Positions 24,584 through 32,922 are shown, counted from the stretch's first letter. The stretch: DNA of 64,000 bases from Acidovorax sp. FHTAMBA (GCF_038958875.1 NZ_CP152407.1:3913501-3977500), one strand, 5' to 3'. The notes: generated from the letters alone by a model not told the origin. Numbers and translations: made by a program.

Positions 24584-27493
24584 TCAGTGCTGCAGGTCTT
24601 GCGCCGCCTCCAGCGGCTCGATGGCCACCGCGCAGTACTTGAATTCCGGGATCTTGCCAAACGGGTCCAGCGCCGCATTGGTCAGCAGGTTGGCTGCCGC
24701 CTCCACATACGCAAACGGCATGAACACCGTGCCACGCGGCGTGCCGTCGTCACGGCGCACGCGCACCTGCAGCATGCCGCGCCGCGAGCGGATGCCCACC
24801 AGCGCACCGGGCTGCACGCCCAGCCGGGCCAGTTCGCCGCCATGCAGCGATGCGGTGGCCATGGGCTCGATGGCGTCGAGCACGGTGCTGCGCCGCGTCA
24901 TGCTGCCCGTGTGCCAGTGCTCCAGCTGGCGGCCGGTGATGAGCACCAGGGGGTAGTCGGCATCGGGCTTTTCTGCGGCCGGTATCACGCTGGCGGGCAC
25001 CAGTTGCAGGCGGCCCGTGGGCGTGGGGAATTTTTCGGTGAAGACGATGGGCTGGCCCGGGTCGCCCTCCGTGAGGCACGGGTAGGTCACGCTGGAGTCG
25101 CGCGCGAGGCGGTCCCAGGTGATGCCGTTGATGCTCGCGTGCATGGCCTGGCGCATTTCGTCGTACACGGCGGCAACGCCGGATTCCTCGCCTTCGTAGG
25201 TCCAGTCCAAGCCCATGCGCCGGGCAATTTGCTGGATGATCCACAGGTCAGGCTGCGCGTCGCCCGGCGGGTTCAGGGCGCGGCGGCCCATCTGCACCAT
25301 GCGGTCGGTGTTGCTGGCGGTGCCGGTCTTTTCGGGCCAGGCGCTGGCGGGCAGCACCACATCGGCCAGCCAGGCGGTCTCGGTCAAGAAAATGTCCTGC
25401 ACCACCAGGTGCGACAGGCTGGCCAGCGCGTGGCGCGCGTGGTTCAGGTCGGGGTCGCTCATGGCCGGGTTCTCGCCCATGATGTACATGCCGCGCACCT
25501 TGTGCGGGTCGCTGTCGTCGGCCAGGGCCTTGTGCATGATCTCGACCACGGTGTACCCCGGCACCTCATCAAGCCGGGTGCCCCAGAAATCCTCGAACCA
25601 GGCACGCGCCCCGGCGTTGTCTACACGCTGGTAGTTGGGGAACATCATGGGGATCAACCCCGCGTCGCTGGCGCCCTGCACGTTGTTCTGGCCGCGCAGC
25701 GGGTGCAGGCCCGAGCCGGGTTTGCCGATCTGCCCGGTGATGGCGCACAGTGCGATCAGGCAGCGCGCGTTGTCAGTGCCGTGCACGTGCTGGCTCACGC
25801 CCATGCCCCAGAGGATCATGGAGGACTTGGCGGTGGCAAACGCCCGCGCCACTTCGCGCAGCGTCTCGGCCGGGATGCCGCACACAGGCGCCATGGCCTC
25901 GGGGCTGCAGCCCATCACATTGGCCTTGAGGGCCTCGAAGTTGTTGGCGCGGTCGCGGATGAAAGCTTCATCCACCAGGCCTTCGTCGATCACGGTGTGG
26001 ATCAGCGCGTTGAGCATGGCCACGTCGGTGTCGGCCTTGAACTGCAGGGTGCGCCAGGCGTGGCGGCCGATGTCCGTGATGCGCGGGTCGGCCAGCACGA
26101 TCTTCGCGCCACGCTGGGCGGCATTCTTCATCCAAGTGGCGGCCACGGGGTGGTTGGCCGTGGGGTTGGAGCCGATCACGAAGATCAGTTCTGCATGCCC
26201 CACGTCATTCACCGGATTGCTCACTGCGCCCGAGCCCACGCCTTCGAGCAGCGCGGCGACACTGGAGGCATGGCACAGCCGCGTGCAGTGGTCCACGTTG
26301 TTGCTGCCAAAACCGGTGCGCACCAGCTTCTGGAACAGGTAGGCCTCTTCGTTGCTGCCCTTGGCCGAGCCAAAGCCTGCGAGCGCCTTGGGGCCGTGTG
26401 TGTCGCGCAGGTTTTTGAGCGTTCCCGCGGCCAGGTTCAGCGCCTCCTCCCAGGTCGCCTCGCGGAAGGTGTCGCGCCAGTCAGCGCCGTAGGGACGCAC
26501 CTCTTTGGGCACGCCGGGCTTGCGGATCAGCGGCACCGTCAGCCGGTCGGGGTGGTGGGCGTAGTCGAAGCCAAAACGCCCCTTCACGCACAGGCGGCCA
26601 TGGTTGGCCGGGCCATCGCGGCCTTCGACGCTGATGATTTTTTCATCGCGCACGTTGTAGGTGATGAGACAGCCCACGCCGCAGAACGGGCAGACCGAAT
26701 CGACCTTGCGGTCCACCGCCTGCGGGCCGATGTGGGTCTTGGGGCGGAGCGCGCCCGTGGGGCAGGCCTGCACACATTCGCCGCAGGCCACGCAGGTGCT
26801 CTCGGCCATGGGGTCGTCCAGGTCGAAGACGATCTTGCTGTCTGCCCCGCGCAGCGCGTAGCCGATCACGTCGTTCACCTGCTCTTCGCGGCAGGCGCGT
26901 ACGCAGCGATTGCACTGGATGCAGGCGTCCAGATTGACGGCCATGGCAGGGTGGCTCAGGTCAGGCGCGGGCTGCTCGCGTCGCAGGGCCTTGAGGGCCG
27001 GGCGCACGGCCACGCCCAGGCGGTCCGCCCAGGCGCTCAGCTCGCCGTGCTGGCCTATCGTTTCTGGATTTTTTGAGTCAAATTGGCCGCTAGCGCTTGA
27101 TGGATAAGCGCCACCAGCTATCAATTCAGAAGTATTTGATTTTTCATCGTTCCACCGATACCCCACATCGGGCATGTCCGACAGCAGCATCTCCACCACC
27201 ATCTGCTGGCTCTTGCGCGCGCGGGGGCTGGCCGCCTGCACCTTCATGCCTTCCGTCGGCGCGCGGCAGCAGCTGGGGGCCAGCGTGCGCTCGCCCGCGA
27301 TCTCGACCACGCAGGCGCGGCAGTTGCCGTCGGGGCGCAGGCCGTCGGCGTAGCAAAGGTGGGGAATCTCCACGCCGTGGCGCTGCGCGGCTTTGAGGAT
27401 GGTCTCGCCCGGGTTGGCGGTGACGGGCTGGCCGTCCAGCTCAAAGGCCACGACGGGCTGCGCCACAGCAGTAGATGTCAACACGGCGCTCAT
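24584..27493 (-). CDS. fdsA: NAD-dependent formate dehydrogenase alpha subunit, Cys type
   Basis: A 969-residue cytoplasmic catalytic subunit. In order: a [2Fe-2S] domain (C47, C58, C61, C75), a linker, two [4Fe-4S] motifs (C191-C201 and C234-C244), the MGD-domain cluster (C268, C271, C275, C302), the molybdopterin domain with Cys407 (TRLCHASS, codon TGT) in place of selenocysteine, and the C-terminal dinucleotide-binding domain. With FdsB/G it oxidises formate and reduces NAD+. Residues about 122-141 are encoded by a palindromic repeat (R4) inserted in frame between the [2Fe-2S] and [4Fe-4S] domains. The ATG overlaps the fdsGB stop (ATGA). No FdsD gene follows. Confidence 0.94.
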   Translation of the reverse strand: MSAVLTSTAVAQPVVAFELDGQPVTANPGETILKAAQRHGVEIPHLCYADGLRPDGNCRACVVEIAGERTLAPSCCRAPTEGMKVQAASPRARKSQQMVVEMLLSDMPDVGYRWNDEKSNTSELIAGGAYPSSASGQFDSKNPETIGQHGELSAWADRLGVAVRPALKALRREQPAPDLSHPAMAVNLDACIQCNRCVRACREEQVNDVIGYALRGADSKIVFDLDDPMAESTCVACGECVQACPTGALRPKTHIGPQAVDRKVDSVCPFCGVGCLITYNVRDEKIISVEGRDGPANHGRLCVKGRFGFDYAHHPDRLTVPLIRKPGVPKEVRPYGADWRDTFREATWEEALNLAAGTLKNLRDTHGPKALAGFGSAKGSNEEAYLFQKLVRTGFGSNNVDHCTRLCHASSVAALLEGVGSGAVSNPVNDVGHAELIFVIGSNPTANHPVAATWMKNAAQRGAKIVLADPRITDIGRHAWRTLQFKADTDVAMLNALIHTVIDEGLVDEAFIRDRANNFEALKANVMGCSPEAMAPVCGIPAETLREVARAFATAKSSMILWGMGVSQHVHGTDNARCLIALCAITGQIGKPGSGLHPLRGQNNVQGASDAGLIPMMFPNYQRVDNAGARAWFEDFWGTRLDEVPGYTVVEIMHKALADDSDPHKVRGMYIMGENPAMSDPDLNHARHALASLSHLVVQDIFLTETAWLADVVLPASAWPEKTGTASNTDRMVQMGRRALNPPGDAQPDLWIIQQIARRMGLDWTYEGEESGVAAVYDEMRQAMHASINGITWDRLARDSSVTYPCLTEGDPGQPIVFTEKFPTPTGRLQLVPASVIPAAEKPDADYPLVLITGRQLEHWHTGSMTRRSTVLDAIEPMATASLHGGELARLGVQPGALVGIRSRRGMLQVRVRRDDGTPRGTVFMPFAYVEAAANLLTNAALDPFGKIPEFKYCAVAIEPLEAAQDLQH
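27073..27130. repeat. Dispersed palindromic repeat, copy R4, in frame inside fdsA
   Basis: GCGCTT (27093-27098) and AAGCGC (27106-27111) around the 7-base loop GATGGAT, flanked by GGCCGCTA on one side and ACCAGCTATCAATT on the other. Read from the coding strand it gives the peptide ELIAGGAYPSSASGQFD without a stop. The surrounding protein is a linker between two iron-sulfur domains, so the insert is probably tolerated. Confidence 0.8.
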
Positions 27494-29409
27494 GGCTTCA
27501 ACCCTCCGGGCAATTGCTCGCTGAGCGGGCTGTTGCGCGGCTTGGGCAAATCGCCCGGCCACGGGGCCTCGCCCACCTCGTGCGGGAAATATTTGTGGAT
27601 GCAGCGGATGGGATTGGGCGCGGCCTGGCCCAGGCCACAAATCGATGCATCGCCCATCACCTGCGCCAGGTCGTCCAGCAGTTCTTCGTCCCACAGCGGC
27701 GCTTCCATCAGCACCGCGGCCTTGGCCGTACCCACGCGGCAGGGCGTGCACTGGCCGCAGCTTTCATGTTCAAAAAAGCGCATCACGTTCAGTGCGGCAT
27801 CGCGCGCCCGGTCGTGCTGGCTGAGCACGATGACGGCGGCCGAACCGATGAAACAGCCGTAGGGCTGCAGCGTGTCGAAGTCGAGCGGGATGTTGTTGAG
27901 GCTGGCGGGCAGGATGCCGCCCGAGGCGCCGCCGGGCAGGTAGGCATACAGCGCGTGGCCGTCCAGCATGCCGCCGCAGTATTCGTCGATGAGTTCCTGC
28001 ACCGTGATGCCCGCAGGCGCGAGCTTGACGCCAGGGTGCTTCACCCGGCCGCTCACGCTGAAACTGCGCAGGCCCTTGCGGCCGTGGCGGCCGAAGCTGG
28101 CAAACCACTGCGGGCCGCGCTCCACGATGTCGCGCACCCAGTACAGGGTTTCAAAGTTGTGCTCCAGCGTGGGGCGGCCAAACAGACCCACCTGCGCGAT
28201 GTAGGGCGGGCGCATGCGGGGCTCGCCCCGTTTGCCCTCGATGCTCTCGATCATGGCCGACTCTTCGCCGCAGATATAGGCACCCGCGCCGCGCCGCAAT
28301 TCGATGTGCGGCAGCGGGCATGGGGGCTCGGCGCGCAGGTCATCCAGCGCCGCTTGCAGCAATGCGCGGCAGCCGTGGTACTCGTCGCGCAGGTAGATGT
28401 AGACGGCCTCGGTGCCTACCACCTGGGCGGCGATGAGCACGCCTTCCAGAAAGCGATGCGGGTCGCGTTCGAGGTAGGTGCGGTCCTTGAAGGTTCCGGG
28501 CTCGCCCTCGTCGATGTTCACGGCCATCAGGCGCGGCGCGGGCTGGTCGCGCACGATGCGCCACTTGCGCCCCGCCGGGAAGCCCGCGCCGCCCAGGCCG
28601 CGCAGGCCCGAATCCTCCATGGCCGCAAGCACGGCCTCGGCATCCATCTCGCCGTTGACCAGCGCGGCCGCCGTCTGGTAGCCGCCGTGGGCGCGGTAGG
28701 TGGCCAGGTCGGTGTGGGCGGGGCTGATTCCATCCGGCTGCGCGGGTACGCTGTGTTCGGCCAGCGCTGCAATATCAAAATTGATAGCTGCTGGCGCTGA
28801 TGGGTGAAGCGCCAGAGACCGATTTGGCTTCAAATTGACGGCGTCCAGCACCGCATCGACCGTGGCGTGCGGCACCGGGCACTGGTGCACCACGGCCACC
28901 GGCGCCTGCTCGCAGCGGCCCACGCAGGGCACGGCCTGCACCTGCACATCGCCCTGCCCTTCACCAAGGTTCATCGCGCGCAGGCGCTCGGGCAAGGCGG
29001 CCAGCAGTTCATGCGCGCCCGCCAGGCTGCAGCTCAGGCTCTCGCACACGCGCAGCACCAGGCGCGGGGCCACAGCGTCATCGCTGCGCACGATCTCGAA
29101 GTGGTGATAGAAGCTGGCCACCTCGTACACCTCGGCCATGGGCAGATTCAGCTGCTTGGCCAGCGCCACCAGGTGCCGGTCGTGCAGCACGCCGAAATGG
29201 TCGTTCAGGCGGTGCAGGTATTCGATGAGCAGGTCGCGCCGGAAGCCGTCGGCCGGGCGCGGGCCCAGCAACTGCGCCACATCGGCCATCGCTGCGTCCT
29301 CGGGCTGGCGGCCCTTGAGGCGGCTTTTGCGGCGGATGCGCTCGCGCATGTCGTTGACCGACACGGCGGCCACGACGGTGGCGGTGGGGGCTTCGGGGGC
29401 GAGGTGCAT
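27490..29409 (-). CDS. fdsB: NAD-dependent formate dehydrogenase, fused gamma-beta subunit (NuoE-NuoF type)
   Basis: A 639-residue fusion. The NuoE/FdsG-like part (about 20-190) binds [2Fe-2S] through C122, C127, C162 and C166. The NuoF/FdsB-like part (about 225-610) has GLRGLGGAGFPAGRKW (NADH site), DEGEPGTFKDR and the RGAGAYICGEESAMIES block for FMN, and a [4Fe-4S] site ESCGQCTPCRVGT with a later Cys in SICGLG. It moves electrons from FdsA to NAD+, as HoxF-type fusions do in soluble hydrogenases. The linker between the parts (about 192-214) is encoded by palindromic repeat R5. It heads the operon, with a promoter-like region upstream. Confidence 0.92.
   Translation of the reverse strand: MHLAPEAPTATVVAAVSVNDMRERIRRKSRLKGRQPEDAAMADVAQLLGPRPADGFRRDLLIEYLHRLNDHFGVLHDRHLVALAKQLNLPMAEVYEVASFYHHFEIVRSDDAVAPRLVLRVCESLSCSLAGAHELLAALPERLRAMNLGEGQGDVQVQAVPCVGRCEQAPVAVVHQCPVPHATVDAVLDAVNLKPNRSLALHPSAPAAINFDIAALAEHSVPAQPDGISPAHTDLATYRAHGGYQTAAALVNGEMDAEAVLAAMEDSGLRGLGGAGFPAGRKWRIVRDQPAPRLMAVNIDEGEPGTFKDRTYLERDPHRFLEGVLIAAQVVGTEAVYIYLRDEYHGCRALLQAALDDLRAEPPCPLPHIELRRGAGAYICGEESAMIESIEGKRGEPRMRPPYIAQVGLFGRPTLEHNFETLYWVRDIVERGPQWFASFGRHGRKGLRSFSVSGRVKHPGVKLAPAGITVQELIDEYCGGMLDGHALYAYLPGGASGGILPASLNNIPLDFDTLQPYGCFIGSAAVIVLSQHDRARDAALNVMRFFEHESCGQCTPCRVGTAKAAVLMEAPLWDEELLDDLAQVMGDASICGLGQAAPNPIRCIHKYFPHEVGEAPWPGDLPKPRNSPLSEQLPGGLKP
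28772..28838. repeat. Dispersed palindromic repeat, copy R5, in frame inside fdsGB
   Basis: Perfect 8-bp inverted repeat CTGGCGCT (28791-28798) and AGCGCCAG (28808-28815) with a 9-base loop, preceded by TTGATAGCTG (28781-28790). The orientation relative to the coding strand is opposite to R4. The coding strand still reads through it, giving NLKPNRSLALHPSAPAAINFD, exactly at the junction of the fused FdsG and FdsB domains. Confidence 0.8.
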
Positions 29410-29448
29410 GGAGCGAAATCGTGGAATGTCTTGTTGTGGTGCCTATGA

Positions 29449-29469
29449 AGCCGCCTGCATAAGGCGGCT
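29449..29469. repeat. Hairpin in the fds leader
   Basis: Perfect 8-bp inverted repeat AGCCGCCT-gcata-AGGCGGCT, located 40 bases before the fdsGB start in the presumed untranslated leader. No run of Ts follows directly, so it is not a clear terminator. It could be a regulatory hairpin or a protein site. Confidence 0.5.
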
Positions 29470-29479
29470 GGGCGGTCGC

Positions 29480-29508
29480 AGTGTCGGCGAGGCACCCCGG
29501 TGCGTCAA
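29480..29508 (-). promoter_or_regulatory. Candidate fds promoter
   Basis: On the minus strand TTGACG (29508-29503) is followed after 17 bases by GACACT (29485-29480), a fair -35 and a weak -10. The spacer holds a small inverted repeat GCACC-gg-GGTGC (29492-29503) overlapping the -35, a position suited to a repressor or activator. The regulator is unknown; the nearby LysR gene is a candidate. Confidence 0.35.
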
Positions 29509-29587
29509 ATTGCGGATGCACATGGGTCGATCACAAAAACAAATGAGCTGCGCACCGTGGCATTGCGCTGCACAGCGTGGGGGCAGC

Positions 29588-30217
29588 TCATCCGCCGCCT
29601 TCCCTGCCTGCACTGCCTGCTCTGCCCGTTGGCAGGTTCTCCAGCAACCGGCTCGCCAGCAGCGCCGCCAGGTCTTGCGCCGAAGGCATGGACACGGGCG
29701 CGGTGGACAGGGCGCCATCGATCGCCAGGCTGGCCAGCCCGTGGGCCAGGCTCCACCCCGCCAGTGCCAGCTCGTCCGCCCCTTCGCCCACATGGGCATG
29801 GGCGGCTTTGCGCAGCACCTCAAAAGACCCGTCCGCCGCCGCCCGCAACGCCGGGTGGTCGGCCTTGTGTTGCAGCAGCGGGCTGAACATCAGCCGGAAC
29901 GCGGCAGGACGCGCGAGCGCAAAGGCCACGTAGGCGGTGCAGTGCCCCACCAGTCTGGCGGCGGTGTCCACACCGGGGTGTGCGGCCTCCATGTCGGCCG
30001 CCAGGTCGTGAAAACCGCGCGTGGCCACGGCAGCCAGCAACGCATCCAGATTGGCGAAGTGGTGGTATGGGGCCGCATGCGACACCCCCGCCGCTTTGGC
30101 CACCGCGCGGAGGCTGAGCGTGGCCCCGGACGCCAGCAAGCCCTCGGCGGCAGACACCAGTGCGGTGCGCAAGTCGCCATGGTGGTAAGTGGCGCGCGGA
30201 GTTTCAGCTGAGTTCAT
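29588..30217 (-). CDS. TetR/AcrR family transcriptional regulator
   Basis: A 209-residue repressor-type protein. The N-terminal helix-turn-helix is clear (TLSLRAVAKAAGVSHAAPYHHFANLDALLAA shortened to its core AVAKAAGVSHAAPYHHF, about 39-55), and the C-terminal half is a helical ligand-binding domain of the TetR_C WHG type (FALARPAAFRLMFSPLL). The ATG at 30217 faces a divergent DUF4345 gene. A perfect 8-bp inverted repeat lies between the two starts and is very probably its operator, so it should control itself and the neighbour. The effector is unknown. The gene is close to, but not obviously part of, the formate region. Confidence 0.88.
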   Translation of the reverse strand: MNSAETPRATYHHGDLRTALVSAAEGLLASGATLSLRAVAKAAGVSHAAPYHHFANLDALLAAVATRGFHDLAADMEAAHPGVDTAARLVGHCTAYVAFALARPAAFRLMFSPLLQHKADHPALRAAADGSFEVLRKAAHAHVGEGADELALAGWSLAHGLASLAIDGALSTAPVSMPSAQDLAALLASRLLENLPTGRAGSAGREGGG

Positions 30218-30224
30218 GGCGGCA

Positions 30225-30243
30225 ATCTTGACACAGTCAAGAT
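30225..30243. promoter_or_regulatory. Probable TetR operator
   Basis: Perfect inverted repeat ATCTTGAC-aca-GTCAAGAT, eight bases upstream of the tetR start codon and 42 bases before the divergent DUF4345 gene. The size and position are typical for autoregulated TetR operators. Confidence 0.75.
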
Positions 30244-30285
30244 ACACCCCAACAATACCCAATCCTGACAACGTAAAGATAAACC

Positions 30286-31173
30286 ATGACCCGACGCCTG
30301 CTCCAAGCCACTACCGCCGTGATGGCGCTGATCCCAGTTGCCACTGGCGTGCTGACGATGATGGGCATCTACGACCCGATCTACCGCACCAGCGGCCTGC
30401 CGCGCGATGCGCTGCTCGACGGCAACCTGCGCTTTTTTGGCGGCGTGTGGCTGGGGCTGGGCCTGGCGATGTGGTCGCTGGTGCCGCGCATCGACCGCGA
30501 GGGGCGGATGTTTGCGGTGTTGTGGGGCGCGGTGTTTCTAGGCGGCGTGGGCCGGGCGCTGTCGATGGCCTTTCTGGGCCTGCCACCCGCGCCATTTATC
30601 GGTTTCACGGTGCTGGAGCTGGTGGGTGCGCCGGCCTTCATCGCGTGGCAGCGACGCGTGGCTACAGCACTGGGGCGGCCCGGCCCATTTCGCGTGGGTA
30701 GGGCCCGAGAAACCTGCACCTACAGCGGCTCCGCCGCCAGCAATCCGCTGTGCGCTGCGGCGTGCTGCAACCACTCACGATCTTGCGCCAGCGCCAGTGC
30801 CGCATCCAGCGCCCGGGTGGGCTGCACCTGCCGGTGCGACATGAATCCAATGGGGGTGGTGAGCACCGGGCTCGTCAACGGCAGGGCCTCCAGTCCATCA
30901 TGGCCGCGCACGGCGTCCACCAGCGCACCGGGCAGGACGCTGCACACATGGCCCGCCACCACGCTGAGCGCCAGGGTCAGCACCGAATCCGTTTCCATCG
31001 CAGGCATCACCGTGGCGCCGGCAGCGCGGAAGGCGCCATCGACCAGGCTTCGGTTGTGCATCTCGGGGGTAAGCAAGCACAGTGGCAGGCGTGCGGCATC
31101 GGCCCAATGCATGGGGTCGCCGATCTGCAAGCCGCGCACGTTGGCGGCAGGGGCTCGGCGCAGCAGAAAGTAG
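30286..31173 (+). CDS. DUF4345 membrane protein whose frame runs on antisense to lysR
   Basis: The first 125-130 residues are a DUF4345 protein: four hydrophobic helices with the family pattern LLDGNLRFFGGVWLGLGLAMW, FLGGVGRALSMAFLGLPP and IGFTVLELVGAPAFIAWQRR. The family normally ends there. Here no stop is met and the frame continues for about 165 residues, overlapping the 3' part of the convergent lysR gene by 454 bases. The extension is Cys/Ser/Arg-rich and looks like antisense sequence. Either the normal stop was lost or a frameshift near 30670-30700 hides it; another frame has a stop at 30699-30701. Function unknown; likely controlled by the divergent TetR. Confidence 0.7.
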   Translation: MTRRLLQATTAVMALIPVATGVLTMMGIYDPIYRTSGLPRDALLDGNLRFFGGVWLGLGLAMWSLVPRIDREGRMFAVLWGAVFLGGVGRALSMAFLGLPPAPFIGFTVLELVGAPAFIAWQRRVATALGRPGPFRVGRARETCTYSGSAASNPLCAAACCNHSRSCASASAASSARVGCTCRCDMNPMGVVSTGLVNGRASSPSWPRTASTSAPGRTLHTWPATTLSARVSTESVSIAGITVAPAARKAPSTRLRLCISGVSKHSGRRAASAQCMGSPICKPRTLAAGARRSRK

Positions 31174-31673
31174 TGCTCCACATACTGCGGCCAAGCACGC
31201 AATGGCCCGCCGCGTGCAGGCATGCGCTCGGTGTAGCCCAGCGCCAGGTCCAGCGCAATGCTCTCCAGCCCCGCCTCCAGCGCCTGCGAGCTCATCGACA
31301 GCGCCACCGGCACGATGCCCGGGTGCCGTGCCTGCAGCTGCGCCGCAAACCGCGCCAGGATGGGCATGGCGGTGGGCACCGCGCCCAGGCGCAGCGTGCC
31401 GCGCGGGTGGGCGGCGTCGCTGCTCAGGTCCTGCTGCAGCACCTGGTGCTCGTGCAGCATGCGCTGGGCGGTGGCCAGCACGCGCTCGCCCTCGGGCGTG
31501 AAGCCTTCGAAGCTGCGGCCCCGGCGCACCACCACCACGCCAAACTCCTTTTCCAGCGCGCGCAGCGCGTTGGACAGCGCTGGCTGCGTGATGTGGCAGG
31601 CCTGCGCAGCCCGGCCAAAGTGCCGGTGCTCGTGCAGCGCCACCAGGTAGCGCAGGGACGCGAGCAGGTTCAT
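30720..31673 (-). CDS. LysR family transcriptional regulator
   Basis: A 317-residue LysR-type regulator: an N-terminal winged helix-turn-helix (FGRAAQACHITQPALSNALRALE, core ACHITQPALSNALRALE at about 25-41) and a periplasmic-binding-protein-like effector domain from about residue 90. It starts 25 bases after the stop of mrp on the same strand and may be partly cotranscribed with it. LysR regulators control fds operons in other Burkholderiales (for example FdsR of Cupriavidus), and this gene lies about 1.3 kb upstream of fdsGB, so a role in formate control is possible but unproven. Its 3' end is overlapped by the DUF4345 frame. Confidence 0.9.
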   Translation of the reverse strand: MNLLASLRYLVALHEHRHFGRAAQACHITQPALSNALRALEKEFGVVVVRRGRSFEGFTPEGERVLATAQRMLHEHQVLQQDLSSDAAHPRGTLRLGAVPTAMPILARFAAQLQARHPGIVPVALSMSSQALEAGLESIALDLALGYTERMPARGGPLRAWPQYVEHYFLLRRAPAANVRGLQIGDPMHWADAARLPLCLLTPEMHNRSLVDGAFRAAGATVMPAMETDSVLTLALSVVAGHVCSVLPGALVDAVRGHDGLEALPLTSPVLTTPIGFMSHRQVQPTRALDAALALAQDREWLQHAAAHSGLLAAEPL

Positions 31674-31698
31674 AGCGCAGCGCGGCAGATCAGGAGGA

Positions 31699-32790
31699 TC
31701 AGGTGTTCTTGCTGATCGAGATGGTGGGGAACTTGTTGGAGAAGTCCTTGGCCTGCTGCGCGATCTTCACCGCCACGTCGCGCGCCACCTTCTTGTAGAT
31801 CTTGGCCACATCCCCGTCGGGGTCGGCCACCACCGTGGGTTTGCCACTGTCGGCCTGCAGGCGGATGCTCATGTCCAGCGGCAGCGCGCCCAGGTAGTCC
31901 ATGCCGTAGTCGGCCGCCATCTTCTTGCCGCCGTCGGCGCCAAAGATGTGCTCCACCTGGCCGCAGTTGCTGCACACATGCACCGCCATGTTCTCGACGA
32001 TGCCCAGGATGGGCACGCCCACCTTTTCGAACATCTTGATGCCCTTCTTGGCGTCGAGCAGGGCGATGTCCTGCGGCGTGGTGACGATGACAGCACCAGT
32101 CATGGGTACGCGCTGGCTCAGGGTGAGCTGGATGTCGCCGGTGCCGGGGGGCATGTCGATGATGAGGTAGTCCAGGTCTCTCCAGTTGGTCTGGCGCAAG
32201 AGCTGCTCCAGCGCCTGCGTGGCCATGGGGCCGCGCCAGATCATGGCTTCGTCCTGGTCCACCAGGAAACCGATGGACATGACCTGCACGCCGTAGTTCT
32301 CCAGCGGCTCCATGGTCTTGCCGTCGTCGCTCTCAGGCCGGCGGTTGATGCCCAGCATCATGGGCTGGCTGGGGCCGTAGATGTCGGCGTCGAGCACACC
32401 CACACTGGCGCCCTCGGCCGCCAGGGCCAGGGCCAGGTTGGCGGCCGTGGTGCTCTTGCCCACACCGCCCTTGCCGGAGGCCACGGCGATGATGTTCTTG
32501 ACCTGCGGCAAGAGCTGCACGCCGCGCTGCACGGCATGGGCGATGACCTTGGTGGTGATGTTGACCGACACGTTGTCCACCCCCGCCACGCCCTTTGCGG
32601 CGGCCACCAGTTGGCGGCGCAGCTCGGGCACCAGGCTCTTGGCGGGGTAGCCCAGCTCCACGTCAAAGGCCACGTCGCCACCGGTGATCTGCAGGTTGCG
32701 CAGGGCGCGGGTGCTGACAAAATCCTTGCCCGTATGGGGGTCCAGCACGCTGGAAAGTGCGGCCAAAAGGCCCTGTTCGGTGACTGCCAT
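31699..32790 (-). CDS. apbC: Iron-sulfur cluster carrier protein ApbC/Mrp
   Basis: A 363-residue P-loop ATPase that binds and hands over [4Fe-4S] clusters. It has an N-terminal MIP18-like domain (about 1-85), the deviant Walker A SGKGGVGKST, the LDADIYGPSQP and DMPPGTGD motifs, and the cluster-binding CxxC in HVCSNCGQVE. The many iron-sulfur proteins encoded nearby, including both formate dehydrogenases, could be clients, but Mrp is a general factor and this vicinity may be chance. A divergent membrane protein gene starts 132 bases away. Confidence 0.93.
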   Translation of the reverse strand: MAVTEQGLLAALSSVLDPHTGKDFVSTRALRNLQITGGDVAFDVELGYPAKSLVPELRRQLVAAAKGVAGVDNVSVNITTKVIAHAVQRGVQLLPQVKNIIAVASGKGGVGKSTTAANLALALAAEGASVGVLDADIYGPSQPMMLGINRRPESDDGKTMEPLENYGVQVMSIGFLVDQDEAMIWRGPMATQALEQLLRQTNWRDLDYLIIDMPPGTGDIQLTLSQRVPMTGAVIVTTPQDIALLDAKKGIKMFEKVGVPILGIVENMAVHVCSNCGQVEHIFGADGGKKMAADYGMDYLGALPLDMSIRLQADSGKPTVVADPDGDVAKIYKKVARDVAVKIAQQAKDFSNKFPTISISKNT

Positions 32791-32922
32791 TCAATTAACT
32801 CCTGTGGGGCCGGTAGTCTATTCCCAAGCTCACGCCCCCTGCCGCTGAAGGACAATGCGCACGCTTCGCCCGCGGCCACCCCGCTGCCGCGGCGAGAAAC
32901 AGACAGAACGTAAAGGACCCCC

